Positions 41,120 to 50,513 of a DNA stretch of 64,000 nucleotides are shown here, one piece after another. Origin of the DNA: FEB-25 sp963726315 (lineage in GTDB: Bacteria > Chloroflexota > Anaerolineae > Anaerolineales > UBA4823); NCBI GenBank assembly GCA_963726315.1, contig CAVSBZ010000002.1, positions 62,001 to 126,000 of the forward strand. The letters are read 5' to 3'. A program made the position numbers and the translations under genes. Numbering within the stretch: the first letter of the stretch is position 1; every line of letters begins with the position of its first letter. The notes beneath the pieces were generated by a model, which saw nothing but the letters and a program-made list of their open reading frames with translations, did no database searches and had not been told where the DNA came from.

Positions 41120-43660
41120 TCAGCTGCCTGCTGAGAAGCCTGGCAGTTCGAACGTCTGGTCATTGAGCTTCACCAGGTGGAACGGCATCCAGGCTACCCC
41201 GAAGAAATCGAGCAGGATATCCTTCTTTTGAGCTGCGATGGGGATCTCGCTCGTCTGGGTGGCAATCTCCGCCCACTTATCATTAACCGCCTTTAAGTCA
41301 GCTTCTTTTGCCGTCTCGATCGCGGCTATCTGCGCCTGGTAATCCTTGATCATATCGACTGATTCGGTCACGTCACTTTTAGCGCGTGAAGCCATGCGCT
41401 GCTTCGATATGGAGGAAGAGATGGAGCGTTTGCGACCAAAACCGAATAATCCGGCGACTGTTTCTGCGGCAGTTCCAAGCACTTCGGCCTTGCGGCTGGA
41501 TAGCTCAGCCTGGTCTTGCTTTAATTCAGCCTGTTCGCGCTCCAGTTTATCTTGTAAAGTGCGCAGTTTGGTGTCATACGTAGCGGAAGTTTTCCTGAGC
41601 TCAGCCTCGCATGCCTGTTGCGCCGCCCGGCTGCAAAGGGCATGAAAATCGCCATCGGTTGTTTCCGGTCCAGCGAACACGTCGAGGCTGTCATTGGCAC
41701 GCACCGTCACCTGGGCGGAGCGGTACGCCCATTCTAGGAAGTCCTTCTGTAAAGCATTCATCAACTTGGGGTCATTTAACGGGGCGTCAAGCGATGCGAA
41801 GCGAGCCTGAGGGTCGGTAGACTTGTTAAAGCTTGCCTCATCAATCCTGCTGCTGGGGTAATTATCCCAGCGCACCACTCCACGCCGGTCGGGGTTGGAC
41901 ACCAGGGCGGTCTTGATAAGGTCGATGTCGAGCTTATATTTCATATTGACCAGGCGAGCGCTCGCCTGGCCCAGGATCACAGCTCGATAGATCAAGCCTT
42001 GGCTCAGCGCATTCGGGCTGAATTCGCGCCCCGCCGCTTTGAAGGACTGGGTGAAATTGAGGTTGTAGGGGAGGAAATATTCGCCAATCTCGCCCGGGAT
42101 GGCGGGGCGGGTGGCTGAGAAGCTCGAAGCTGCCATTCCGATGCCAACAGCTGCTTGGGGAGCAATATAGGTCTGGGATGCCACAGATGCAGCCGCTACG
42201 CCTCCGGCAGCATCAACCTGGGCAGCCGAAGTTGGAACGGATGCTGGCTGCAGGCTGGCGCTTGCCAGCTTGTTGAGATCCGGGATTTGGGTGCGGGTCA
42301 GCGGTCCTGCCAGGTAGTTCATTGCCCACCGCGTCTGGAATACCAGCGGACCCTTGGCGTTCACGTTGTGCAGCAGGAACACCCGTTTTCCCAGAGTGGA
42401 GATCAGGCGATCGTATTCCGCCCTGTCCAGGCTGCCAGACATGGCGCTATCCAGTCCGTCCAGCAGGCGCTGCTTATCCTGGTCGGTCTGCAGCTTGCCG
42501 ATCATCCAGGTGCCGGCATTAGAAAGCGCTTTGTAGTCCACATCCACCGGGTTCTGCGTCACCAGCACCTGGCCGACGCCGAAGGCGCGTGCCTGTTTCA
42601 ACATCCGCAGCATGGGTTGTTTTGATGGCGGGTTCGCCACCGGTGGCAGGTAGCCGAAGATTTCATCAAAATATACCAGGGCGCGTAATGTGGTGGTACC
42701 ACTTTGGCTGCGCATCCAGGTTTCCACCGCCGAATACAGCAGGGTGATGAAAAACATGCGCTCTGAATCGCTCAGGTGGGAGATATAAAACACGCTGTGC
42801 CGCGGTTTACCCTCTGGGGTATATAGTAAGGACGAGATATCCAGCGGCTGCCCTTCGATCCACACCTGGAAGGCAGGGGCTGCCAGGATGTTGTTGAGCA
42901 GCATTGCCAGTGAAAAGCGGTCTTTTTCGGGGAAAAAGGTGTTGACGTCGAACACGCCCAGCTTGGGGAAGGGCGGTGATTGGGTCTGCAGGATCAGCTC
43001 ACCCAGGTCGAGGTCTTTGCCCTGGCTCCATGCGTTTTCGAAGATATTGGATAGCAGGATGTGCTCGCGTGAGCGCACCGGGTCGATATCCTGCACGCCC
43101 ACCAGCCCCAACAGGGCGATTACTGTGCCGGAGATCCTCTCCCGCAGGGTTTCCTTGTTGCTCTCCCACGGGATGGGCGGCGCCTTTAAGGACGCCAGGA
43201 TGTTGACCGGGATACCCGCATCCGAGCCTGGAGTGAACACTGCAAATTGGGCCGAGTCTGAGAGCTGCTTCAGCCGCGGCGAATCGATACCCCAATCGGT
43301 GAGACCCTGCTTCCACAGCGCGGCCGCTTCTGCCGCAGCCTGATCCAATGACTTACCCGCCCGGCGCGCCTGGTCAGGGTTGACCCATGGCTGGAAGTCT
43401 TGCGGCAGGAGGTTGGGGAAGTGCAGCAGGGTGTTGGTGATATCACCCTTGGGGTCGATCATCAGGGCGGGGATATTGTTCAGCGCCGCTTCTTCCAGCA
43501 GGTCGATGCACAACCCAGTCTTCCCCGAGCCGGTCATGCCCACCACCACCGCGTGCGTGGTCAGGTCTGCCGGCTCATACAACAAAGGCTGGTCGGTTGT
43601 TTTGCCCAGCTGGCTATCGAAGGAGCGCCCCAGGTAAAATTTCCCGTTTGTTTCCATCAT
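41120..43660 (-). CDS. HerA-like (DUF87) ATPase
   Basis: An 846-residue P-loop ATPase of the HerA/FtsK-like helicase and translocase group. Walker A is VVGMTGSGKTG (~residues 40-49), followed by LMIDPKGDITN; the second motif is LVYFDEIFGYLPP (~330). A QNPVDVDYKALSNAGTWMIGKLQTDQDK stretch matches the DUF87 sensor region. A long coiled coil (~residues 690-760) precedes a C-terminal beta-rich segment. These proteins usually form hexameric rings. The next gene downstream is SprT-like, and the upstream neighbour (3 bases away) is a PLD-fold lipoprotein. Confidence 0.85.
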   Translation of the reverse strand: MMETNGKFYLGRSFDSQLGKTTDQPLLYEPADLTTHAVVVGMTGSGKTGLCIDLLEEAALNNIPALMIDPKGDITNTLLHFPNLLPQDFQPWVNPDQARRAGKSLDQAAAEAAALWKQGLTDWGIDSPRLKQLSDSAQFAVFTPGSDAGIPVNILASLKAPPIPWESNKETLRERISGTVIALLGLVGVQDIDPVRSREHILLSNIFENAWSQGKDLDLGELILQTQSPPFPKLGVFDVNTFFPEKDRFSLAMLLNNILAAPAFQVWIEGQPLDISSLLYTPEGKPRHSVFYISHLSDSERMFFITLLYSAVETWMRSQSGTTTLRALVYFDEIFGYLPPVANPPSKQPMLRMLKQARAFGVGQVLVTQNPVDVDYKALSNAGTWMIGKLQTDQDKQRLLDGLDSAMSGSLDRAEYDRLISTLGKRVFLLHNVNAKGPLVFQTRWAMNYLAGPLTRTQIPDLNKLASASLQPASVPTSAAQVDAAGGVAAASVASQTYIAPQAAVGIGMAASSFSATRPAIPGEIGEYFLPYNLNFTQSFKAAGREFSPNALSQGLIYRAVILGQASARLVNMKYKLDIDLIKTALVSNPDRRGVVRWDNYPSSRIDEASFNKSTDPQARFASLDAPLNDPKLMNALQKDFLEWAYRSAQVTVRANDSLDVFAGPETTDGDFHALCSRAAQQACEAELRKTSATYDTKLRTLQDKLEREQAELKQDQAELSSRKAEVLGTAAETVAGLFGFGRKRSISSSISKQRMASRAKSDVTESVDMIKDYQAQIAAIETAKEADLKAVNDKWAEIATQTSEIPIAAQKKDILLDFFGVAWMPFHLVKLNDQTFELPGFSAGS

Positions 43661-43663
43661 GGT

Positions 43664-44737
43664 TCACCTCTTTGCTTGCTCATAAACCTGTTGAAATTCT
43701 GACAGGTACTGTTCGGCAATATCCTGGTTATGAATTATAAGGGTGTTTTCGTCATTATACTGTTCTGCGTTATTGCTGAAGTTATACGAGCCCGTGATCA
43801 CCACCTGCCCGTCGATGATGATCACCTTATGGTGCATCAGGCGCGGGTTGCCATCCAGCCATACGTCCAGTCCGGCGTTGGTAAGCGTATCGAATTCGGT
43901 GCCTGAGTTGGAGTGGTACTGGTCTTTATCAAACACCCCCCGCACGATCACTCCCGATTTCGCTCGTTCGATCAGCGCCGCTGCCAGCTCGTCCGAAGTG
44001 AAGGAGTATGCCAGGAAGTCGATGCTTTCATCCGCCGCATTGACTGCGTTCAGGATGTATTCCAACGTGCCGTCTTCCGGCGAGAAGTAAACCTCGATTC
44101 GGCTGCCGTTCACCGTTATATTGGGGTTATTAGCCGCGGGCGTTTTCTCAACGCTGAACAGGTCATCCACGAACATTTGCTCGAACTCGTGGGTGTAAGC
44201 CTGCGCCAATTTGGACGACTGCAGGCGGATCAGGTTGTTATTGTCCAAGTAGCCACCGCCGATGGTGAAGTTCATTGAGCCGGTCCAAACTTGGCTGCGG
44301 TCAATCACCACGAACTTGTCGTGCATCAGGCTTTCATGGCGGTCACCCAGCACCTCGATACCTGCCTGCTTGACCTCCTGCACCTCCTGCTCGTCCATGT
44401 TATCGCTCTCTGTGACCAGGCGCACGCTGACCCCGCGGCGGTGTGCCGCAATCAGCGCATCCCTGATCGACCACAGGTTGAGGTCATAGACTGCTGCATC
44501 CACACTCAAGCGTGCGTTGTCAATCGCAGCTGCCAGGTCTTCATCCGGTCCACCCCGGTAGGAAGCGGCGCCGGGGGCAGTGGGGTCGGTGAAAAATACC
44601 GTGAACCAATCCTTTCCACTGCTGGTAGGTGCGCCGGATGAGGCAGTAGTTGGAAGGTCTGCAGCGGTTGAGCATGCTGTGGCAATGAAAATGACGACCA
44701 ATAGGAGCAGGGCGATTTTTTTCATGGGATGGAACAT
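43664..44737 (-). CDS. Phospholipase-D-like lipoprotein
   Basis: A 357-residue PLD-superfamily protein with two intact HKD motifs, LMHDKFVVIDRSQVWTGSMN (~residues 140-160) and LMHHKVIIIDGQVVITGSYN (~305-325). It starts with a signal peptide ending in a lipobox (IATAC), so it should be lipid-anchored on the cell surface. PLD members include nucleases (Nuc type) and phospholipases; the compact two-domain form here is closest in shape to Nuc-like enzymes (inference). Start ATG 44737 or 44725; neither has a clear Shine-Dalgarno. It begins the operon with the HerA-like ATPase. Confidence 0.85.
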   Translation of the reverse strand: MFHPMKKIALLLLVVIFIATACSTAADLPTTASSGAPTSSGKDWFTVFFTDPTAPGAASYRGGPDEDLAAAIDNARLSVDAAVYDLNLWSIRDALIAAHRRGVSVRLVTESDNMDEQEVQEVKQAGIEVLGDRHESLMHDKFVVIDRSQVWTGSMNFTIGGGYLDNNNLIRLQSSKLAQAYTHEFEQMFVDDLFSVEKTPAANNPNITVNGSRIEVYFSPEDGTLEYILNAVNAADESIDFLAYSFTSDELAAALIERAKSGVIVRGVFDKDQYHSNSGTEFDTLTNAGLDVWLDGNPRLMHHKVIIIDGQVVITGSYNFSNNAEQYNDENTLIIHNQDIAEQYLSEFQQVYEQAKR

Positions 44738-45026
44738 TTGAAACGCTGAGGATATCTCATTGCACGAAAGGATTATAGCTTAAATATTCCCCTATCAGTC
44801 CTTCTTACCTGCTAAGTAGAAAGCTGCAGCCTGCTCAAATCAGGTTCATAATCAGCCGGTTGAAGGCTGAAGTCATGGAGAATTGTCGGATCGGTAAAAA
44901 TCCCGTTGTCTGAACAAAAATCGTGCTATGATTAACAGAAAATGAGATTTTTCCATAGGAGCCATCCATCGCTGCCTGAATTGAGAACTTAATAGTCTGC
45001 ATGATCAATATGATCTTGGAGTTACT

Positions 45027-47261
45027 ATGAAAAAGCCATGGTGGAACAGCCTGAGGATAAAAATTATCGCCTGGTCTTTTGTACCTACGGTGATCATCCT
45101 TTCCGCGGTAGCCTGGTTCACTTTTTATTCCTACCAAAAGGTGATCGGAGACCTGGCTATCAAGCAGGATTGGGCGATCGCCCAATCGAAAGCAGTAAAG
45201 GCCAACACAGCGTTAGCTGCCCTGATCAATAGGATCGTGCGTCCGATCATACTTGCCATCGACATTGATTATGCAAAGCCACCCGAAGTCCGAGCCCAGA
45301 ATATCCTTGACCAGGCACAGGGTTTAGACATATTAGACGGGGGAATTTTTTTTCTGGATCAAAAGGGAAAGATATTTAAAACCCAGCCCCCGCAACCCGA
45401 GCTGATTGGACAGGACTGGTCTGACACCCCCCAGTTTCGTTACCTTGTCAACAATCCTCCAGGCTCAAGTCCCCTCACAGATATACGGACCATCGGTCCA
45501 AATGAGAAAGGAATTGTTTGCGCCACCTGGCCTATGCACAACACTCAGGGGGAATTCATCGGCGCGGAATATTACTGTTTATCAGTCGAACCAACTACAT
45601 CGAATGTTATCTACGAAACATATAATAGTTTAGACCTGGGTTCGGATGTTTATATTATCGACGGCAATCAACGCATTATCTTCTCCCCCGATCCGTCCCA
45701 AATTGGTAGAAATTTATCTAAAGAAGCATATATCCAAGAGCTTCTTCATGATCAGAAAATGAGTATCCAGTTCCACAGAGCGGCCGAAGATATGGTTATC
45801 AGTTATTATCCGTTGGCTAATGTGGTCAATGATACAAACCGCTGGATTCTTATCAAAGAGCAGAGCTTGGCTGAGGTCATGCAGCCTTCCCTACCCTACC
45901 GGCAGCTCCTATATGCCCTGCTGGCCCTAGGCGTGATCGTGCCAGTGCTGGTGACTGCTTATGGAGTCAGGCACATTACCATCCCAATCCAAAAACTCAT
46001 CCATGCCTCCGAGCAGGTGACAGCGGGCCAGTTTGATCAGCGTATTGAAGTGAAGACAGGCGACGAAATCGAAACCCTGGCTGATCAATTCAACTTGATG
46101 TCGGCAGAGCTGGATGAATCGTATTCCTCACTAGAGAAAAAAGTCGCTGACCGTACCCGAGAGCTGGCGATTATGAACTCGATTATCTCGGTCGCCAGCC
46201 AATCGCTGGATATCCAGGTTATTCTGGAAGACGCTCTTCATACCACGGTCGAGCAGATGGGCTTTCAGGCAGGGGCGGCTTTCAGGCTTGGGTCGGATCC
46301 CATGTCCATTATCTTAATCGCCCAGCGTGGTTTCGAGCCAGCCATTGCTATTGATCTCGCCAGCCGCTATAACATAATAAGCCAGGGAAATAACGGGGAA
46401 CATACACCCAAAGTTATAACCTTAGCAATAGAGGATTTACAAGATAAAGAACAAAAGGACCAAATGGTGCAGGCTAATTTTCAGCTGCTCGTGTACGTAC
46501 CGTTATCTTCTAAAGGGCATACCTTGGGTCTCTTTCTCCTTGGGAAGCATGAGCTGGGTCCGTTATCCCCTGATGAGAACGCCTTACTCAGCACTATCGG
46601 TCAACAAATCGGTGTCGCCATGGAGAATGCCCACTTGTATGAACAGGCGGAGCAGACAGCCATCACAGCAGAGCGGAACCGCCTGGCTCGTGAGCTCCAT
46701 GATGCCGTCACACAGACCCTTTTCTCTGCCAATCTCATCGCTGATGTGATCCCCAGGATCTGGAAGCGCGATCCAGAAGAAGGGATGAAGAACCTGGAGG
46801 AGCTGCGCCAGCTGACGCGCGGTGCCCTGGCAGAGATGAGGACAATGCTGCTGGAGATGCGCCCCGAATCTCTAGAGCGGGCTGATATCAAATCTCTGCT
46901 GACCCAGCTGGCTGATGCTTTTATCGGACGTGTGCGTGTTCCGGTTTCTCTGGTTATCGAGGGTGATTGCGAGCTTTCTCAAGATGTAAAGATTGTTTTT
47001 TACCGCGTGGCTCAGGAGGCGCTGAACAACATCGCCAAACATTCGGGAGCCCGGCAGGTGGATGTTCATCTGCAATGCCAACCAGGTCAAATGAGATTGA
47101 TGATCAAAGATGATGGGCTGGGTTTTGAGCCTGGCTCGATCACTCCTGAACACCTCGGGATTGCCATTATGCGCGAGCGGGCGAATTCGATTGGAGCCAG
47201 CTTAAAGATTGAAAGTCAGGTCGGGCAGGGTACAACCGTAGAACTCGGCTGGAGATCATAA
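45027..47261 (+). CDS. NarL-type sensor histidine kinase
   Basis: A 744-residue membrane kinase. TM1 ~12-35, an extracytoplasmic Cache-like sensor (~36-285) with VYIIDGNQRIIFSPDPSQIG, TM2 ~288-310, HAMP ~312-365 (QVTAGQFDQRIEVKTGDEIETLADQFN), a coiled coil, GAF ~385-530, HisKA_3 with phospho-acceptor His558 (RNRLARELHDAVTQTLFS), and an HATPase end with DDGLGFEPGS and GQGTTVELGW. GGAG lies 9 bases before the ATG. It pairs with the response regulator 16 bases downstream and probably senses an envelope or small-molecule signal. Confidence 0.92.
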   Translation: MKKPWWNSLRIKIIAWSFVPTVIILSAVAWFTFYSYQKVIGDLAIKQDWAIAQSKAVKANTALAALINRIVRPIILAIDIDYAKPPEVRAQNILDQAQGLDILDGGIFFLDQKGKIFKTQPPQPELIGQDWSDTPQFRYLVNNPPGSSPLTDIRTIGPNEKGIVCATWPMHNTQGEFIGAEYYCLSVEPTTSNVIYETYNSLDLGSDVYIIDGNQRIIFSPDPSQIGRNLSKEAYIQELLHDQKMSIQFHRAAEDMVISYYPLANVVNDTNRWILIKEQSLAEVMQPSLPYRQLLYALLALGVIVPVLVTAYGVRHITIPIQKLIHASEQVTAGQFDQRIEVKTGDEIETLADQFNLMSAELDESYSSLEKKVADRTRELAIMNSIISVASQSLDIQVILEDALHTTVEQMGFQAGAAFRLGSDPMSIILIAQRGFEPAIAIDLASRYNIISQGNNGEHTPKVITLAIEDLQDKEQKDQMVQANFQLLVYVPLSSKGHTLGLFLLGKHELGPLSPDENALLSTIGQQIGVAMENAHLYEQAEQTAITAERNRLARELHDAVTQTLFSANLIADVIPRIWKRDPEEGMKNLEELRQLTRGALAEMRTMLLEMRPESLERADIKSLLTQLADAFIGRVRVPVSLVIEGDCELSQDVKIVFYRVAQEALNNIAKHSGARQVDVHLQCQPGQMRLMIKDDGLGFEPGSITPEHLGIAIMRERANSIGASLKIESQVGQGTTVELGWRS

Positions 47262-47277
47262 CGGAGGTATTAATCTT

Positions 47278-47922
47278 ATGGATACTACTCAGAAGATCAA
47301 GGTGATGTTGGTAGACGACCATAACGTAGTTCGCAGCGGCCTGGCAACGTTTCTAAGAGCCTATGAAGACTTGGAGCTCATAGGAGAAGCCAAGAACGGC
47401 CGGGAAGCGCTCAATCTTTGTCATAAAGAGCAACCGGATGTGGTCTTGATGGACCTGATGATGCCGGAGATGGACGGAATTGCCGCCACGCGGGCAATAT
47501 TGGCAGAATATCCGCAGATAAAGATCATCGCCATGACCAGTTTTGAAGAAGAGCAGCTTGTGCAGGGCGTGCTGGCTGCCGGAGCAATTAGTTACTTGAT
47601 CAAGAATGTCACTTCGGACGAGCTGGCTAAGGCCATCAGGGATGCGGTTTCGGGCAAATCTACATTATCTCCCGAAGCCGCCAGGGTTCTAGTTCAGGCA
47701 ACCCGCCCAGTAAAACAACCACTGTTTGAGCTGACCGAACGCGAGCTTGAAGTATTAAAACTCGTCGTCGAAGGTCAGAGTAACCAGCGAATTGCCGAGG
47801 CATTGGTCATTAGCATCGCCACGGTAAAAGCCCATATCAGCAATATCCTTTCCAAGCTGCAGGTCTCCAGCCGGGCAGAGGCAATTAATTATGCAATCAA
47901 GCATAAACTGGTTTCAATTTAA
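47278..47922 (+). CDS. NarL/LuxR-family response regulator
   Basis: A 214-residue response regulator. Receiver domain with phospho-acceptor Asp59 (VVLMDLMMPEMDG), acidic Asp13-Asp14, and MTSF and YLIKNVTSDEL switch positions. The C-terminal LuxR-type HTH is LTERELEVLKLVVEGQSNQRIAEALVISIATVKAHISNILSKL. GGAGG is upstream of the ATG. It is followed by a hairpin and then two ABC export modules that are plausible targets, as in LiaRS/DesKR-like systems. Confidence 0.94.
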   Translation: MDTTQKIKVMLVDDHNVVRSGLATFLRAYEDLELIGEAKNGREALNLCHKEQPDVVLMDLMMPEMDGIAATRAILAEYPQIKIIAMTSFEEEQLVQGVLAAGAISYLIKNVTSDELAKAIRDAVSGKSTLSPEAARVLVQATRPVKQPLFELTERELEVLKLVVEGQSNQRIAEALVISIATVKAHISNILSKLQVSSRAEAINYAIKHKLVSI

Positions 47923-47997
47923 ACGGAGCATTCAACTTTAGTATAAGGCAGGAAAAAACTTTAGGCTAAGAAAAAATAATTCAAAGGATACCCTGTA

Positions 47998-48037
47998 ACT
48001 CCTCGGTGGATGGATGTGCCCGAGGAGTTTTTCTTTT
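47998..48037 (+). terminator. Intrinsic terminator after the response regulator / leader hairpin of ABC module 1
   Basis: The stem ACTCCTCGG / CCGAGGAGT (47998-48028) is followed by TTTTTCTTTT. The sequence around it (AAGGATACC ... TATAGT) is closely similar to that at 49935, ahead of the second ABC module. Confidence 0.87.
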
Positions 48038-48083
48038 ATAGTAGAAGTAAATAAGGTTTCTTATCCAGAAAGGAGCTAGAAAC

Positions 48084-49061
48084 ATGGACTCTCCCAATTC
48101 CCTTGTAATAGAAACTCAAAACCTCACCAAGACCTATAAAGAGGCACAGGCCTTGAAAGGCCTCAACCTGACGGTGAAGCAGAATTCAATCTTCGGCTTC
48201 CTTGGACCCAACGGGGCGGGTAAGAGCACCACCATCAAGCTGCTGCTCGGACTGATTAAGCCCAGTGAGGGCCGGGCTACCGTCTTTGGCCATGATGTGC
48301 AACGCGACAGCGTAGAGATTCGCAAGCGAATCGGCTACCTTGCCCAGGACCCACGCTTCTACGAGCACATGACCGCTCGCCAGATCATTGGCTACACGGC
48401 ACACTTCTTCTATCGCGGGCCGAAAGATCTGCTCGAAGCACGCGTGCAGGAAGTGATCGAGCTGGTTGGTCTGGAAGACAAGGCTGACCGGCCGGTGCGC
48501 GGCTTCTCGGGTGGCGAGCGCCAACGCCTGGGCATTGCCCAGGCCCAAGTCAACTACCCCGACCTGCTGATTCTGGACGAGCCAGCGGCTGCCCTCGACC
48601 CTATGGGTCGGCACGATGTACTGGAAGTCATGGAAAGGCTACGCAAGTACACTACTATCTTTTACTCTACGCACATTCTCGAAGACGTACAACGGGTAAG
48701 CGATACGGTTGCCATCCTGAACCGGGGCGCGCTAATCGCTGAAGCTCCTATTAACCAGCTTCTGGAAGGCGATGATGGCAGTGCCATTTATACCATCACC
48801 CTGAATAGCGGTATGGAAACAGCCATCACCGAGGCCCGAGGCCGCGTGACCGGCCAACCCTGGGTGCAACACCTGAGTATGGCAACGCAAGATGGCCAGA
48901 TTGACTGGCAGGTCAGTGTAACGGATGACGCCGCGGCCGAAGACCTGCTCCTGCGGCTGATCCTCGAAGACCGCAGCCTGAAGGTTAAGCACTTTGGGCG
49001 CAAGATATATAACCTGGAAGAAGTATTCCTTGAAATGATTGGAAAGGAGAATTCGAAATGA
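48084..49061 (+). CDS. ABC export ATPase, module 1
   Basis: A 325-residue ABC ATPase of the CcmA/DrrA-like export group. Walker A GPNGAGKST, signature FSGGERQRLGIAQAQ, Walker B LLILDEPAAALDP and H-loop TIFYSTHIL; a ~90-residue C-terminal extension follows. AAGGAG precedes the ATG. The stop overlaps the start of its permease by 4 bases. It is highly similar over its length to the ATPase at 50514, beginning MDxPNSLVIET in both. Confidence 0.92.
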   Translation: MDSPNSLVIETQNLTKTYKEAQALKGLNLTVKQNSIFGFLGPNGAGKSTTIKLLLGLIKPSEGRATVFGHDVQRDSVEIRKRIGYLAQDPRFYEHMTARQIIGYTAHFFYRGPKDLLEARVQEVIELVGLEDKADRPVRGFSGGERQRLGIAQAQVNYPDLLILDEPAAALDPMGRHDVLEVMERLRKYTTIFYSTHILEDVQRVSDTVAILNRGALIAEAPINQLLEGDDGSAIYTITLNSGMETAITEARGRVTGQPWVQHLSMATQDGQIDWQVSVTDDAAAEDLLLRLILEDRSLKVKHFGRKIYNLEEVFLEMIGKENSK

Positions 49062-49873
49062 TCGCACAAACTAATCATCAAGTATCCCGAGATCTCCGCC
49101 TGGCCGCCCGCCACGGATTGCTCCCTGCCAGGGGCAGCGGCTGGCTGGGTGGGTTTAACAATATGCTTGCTAAAGAGCTGGGCGAATGGTTCCGCACCCG
49201 CCGCTGGTGGATGCGGATTTTGATCTGGCCGGCCCTCATTAATGGGGTGCCAGGGTTATTTCGGGCGCTGAAACAGATCCCACCTGAAATCCCAGACATG
49301 CTGTATTATTTCCAAATTGCGGTGATAGCCGGCACAATCGGTATGATCATCCTCGCCCAGGACGAGATTATCCAGGAAAAGCAATCAGGAACGGCGTCTT
49401 GGATTCTCTCCAAGCCAGCGGCACGCGGGTCTTTCGTCATGACCAAGCTGCTGTCAGACATCATTGGGGCGCTGGCCTTTATCGTAGTTTTGCCCGGGTT
49501 GATCACCCTGGTCCAGACTTATCTGGCGACCCACCAGCTGGTACCCATGCTGCCTTTCCTGGCCGGAGCAGGGGTAATTATGCTGGCGCTCATCTTCTAC
49601 TTGACCCTGGTGATTCTGCTTGGTGTCCTGTTCGACTCGCGCGGGCCGGTGTTAGCGATCGCTTTCGGAGTCATGATCGGGGGAATGTTCGCCGCCGGGA
49701 CTCTCCCACAGGTTGGTTATATCTTGCCGGTGGGCATGGACAAAATCTCCCTGATGGTAGCGTTAGAGCAGCCCTTGACGGCCGCAGATGTCTCGCAAGT
49801 GATCTCCGCCGCCGTCTTGAGCATCGTCTTCACCCTGGTTGCACTGTGGCGCTTTCAACATAAAGAGTTTTAA
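49058..49873 (+). CDS. ABC export permease, module 1
   Basis: A 271-residue permease with about six membrane segments and the ABC-2 membrane pattern. QDEIIQEKQSGTASWILSKPAARGSFVMTKLLSDIIG is the coupling-helix region. It ends in the sequence AALWRFQHKEF-like tail (LVALWRFQHKEF) that the second permease shares (VAAWRFNREEF). The start overlaps the ATPase stop by 4 bases. Confidence 0.87.
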   Translation: MIAQTNHQVSRDLRLAARHGLLPARGSGWLGGFNNMLAKELGEWFRTRRWWMRILIWPALINGVPGLFRALKQIPPEIPDMLYYFQIAVIAGTIGMIILAQDEIIQEKQSGTASWILSKPAARGSFVMTKLLSDIIGALAFIVVLPGLITLVQTYLATHQLVPMLPFLAGAGVIMLALIFYLTLVILLGVLFDSRGPVLAIAFGVMIGGMFAAGTLPQVGYILPVGMDKISLMVALEQPLTAADVSQVISAAVLSIVFTLVALWRFQHKEF

Positions 49874-49934
49874 GTCCGGTATTGAGTATCCTACTTTGGT
49901 ATAGGAAAAAATATAATCTAAAGGATGTCACACA

Positions 49935-49975
49935 ACTCCCCAGGCGACGGATGCGCCTGGGGAGTTTTTCTTTTA
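49935..49975 (+). terminator. Intrinsic terminator after ABC module 1 / leader hairpin of module 2
   Basis: The stem ACTCCCCAGGCG / CGCCTGGGGAGT-like pairing (49935-49965) is followed by TTTTTCTTTT. Flanking sequence resembles the element at 47998-48037. Confidence 0.87.
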
Positions 49976-50017
49976 TAGTGAATACAGACTGAACTTCAAT
50001 CACGAGGAATTAGACGA

Positions 50018-50443
50018 ATGAACTATCTTGTTTTTCTTGACCCATACGCAGGCGAACTGGAGAAAATCCTGAGCGGCGTTAAAAGCATGATTTTGAGTGA
50101 ATTCAATTCTGGGCAGCTATCCGCCCAGATTGTAAGACCCGGCGATAGCCTGTATTTCCTGCGGAATAATGGTGATTACACCTTGCGCGTGAGAGCCACC
50201 GTGGTGCGCGTTCTGCTTCCGGTGAGTAGCCTGGACGAAGAACTGTCCCGCACCATGAAAGAGCTACAGCCAAGGCTTCAATTAACCGAAGATCAGTATA
50301 ACTACTGGTCGACAAGAAAGGAGCTCCTATTGGTTGAATTCGAGGCTGCTCAAAAAATCGCCGTGATCCATGTAGCACCGAATAAGGTCAATGGCCGATC
50401 GGACTGGATTGCTTTCGAGCAGCTCAGCCTGATTGCGGAATAG
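50018..50443 (+). CDS. Small protein between the two ABC modules, possible ASCH/PUA-like
   Basis: A 141-residue soluble protein. The order LVFLDPYAGELEKILSGVKSMI, then VRPGDSLYFLRNNGDYTLRVRATVVRVL recalls ASCH/PUA-like RNA- or nucleotide-binding barrels, which have a surface-loop GxxLxxxxG and a PGDxLYF strand. This is only a shape match; the family is not certain. GAGGA precedes the ATG. It sits between the duplicated hairpin and the second ABC ATPase gene, about 70 bases upstream of the latter. Confidence 0.55.
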   Translation: MNYLVFLDPYAGELEKILSGVKSMILSEFNSGQLSAQIVRPGDSLYFLRNNGDYTLRVRATVVRVLLPVSSLDEELSRTMKELQPRLQLTEDQYNYWSTRKELLLVEFEAAQKIAVIHVAPNKVNGRSDWIAFEQLSLIAE

Positions 50444-50513
50444 GAGATCTTATCAGATTGCCGTAATTTCAGATGAAAACTCAGGAACAGTAGAGAAAGG
50501 AGCAAAAAATAAA

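Noticed and set aside
41120..44737. HerA/PLD pair called a phage-defence system
   Set aside because: The PLD protein has a lipoprotein signal peptide and there is no other defence gene nearby, so I report only the pairing.
49399..49863. 154-residue plus-strand ORF inside the ABC permease gene
   Set aside because: Alternate frame of a well-supported permease; no motif.
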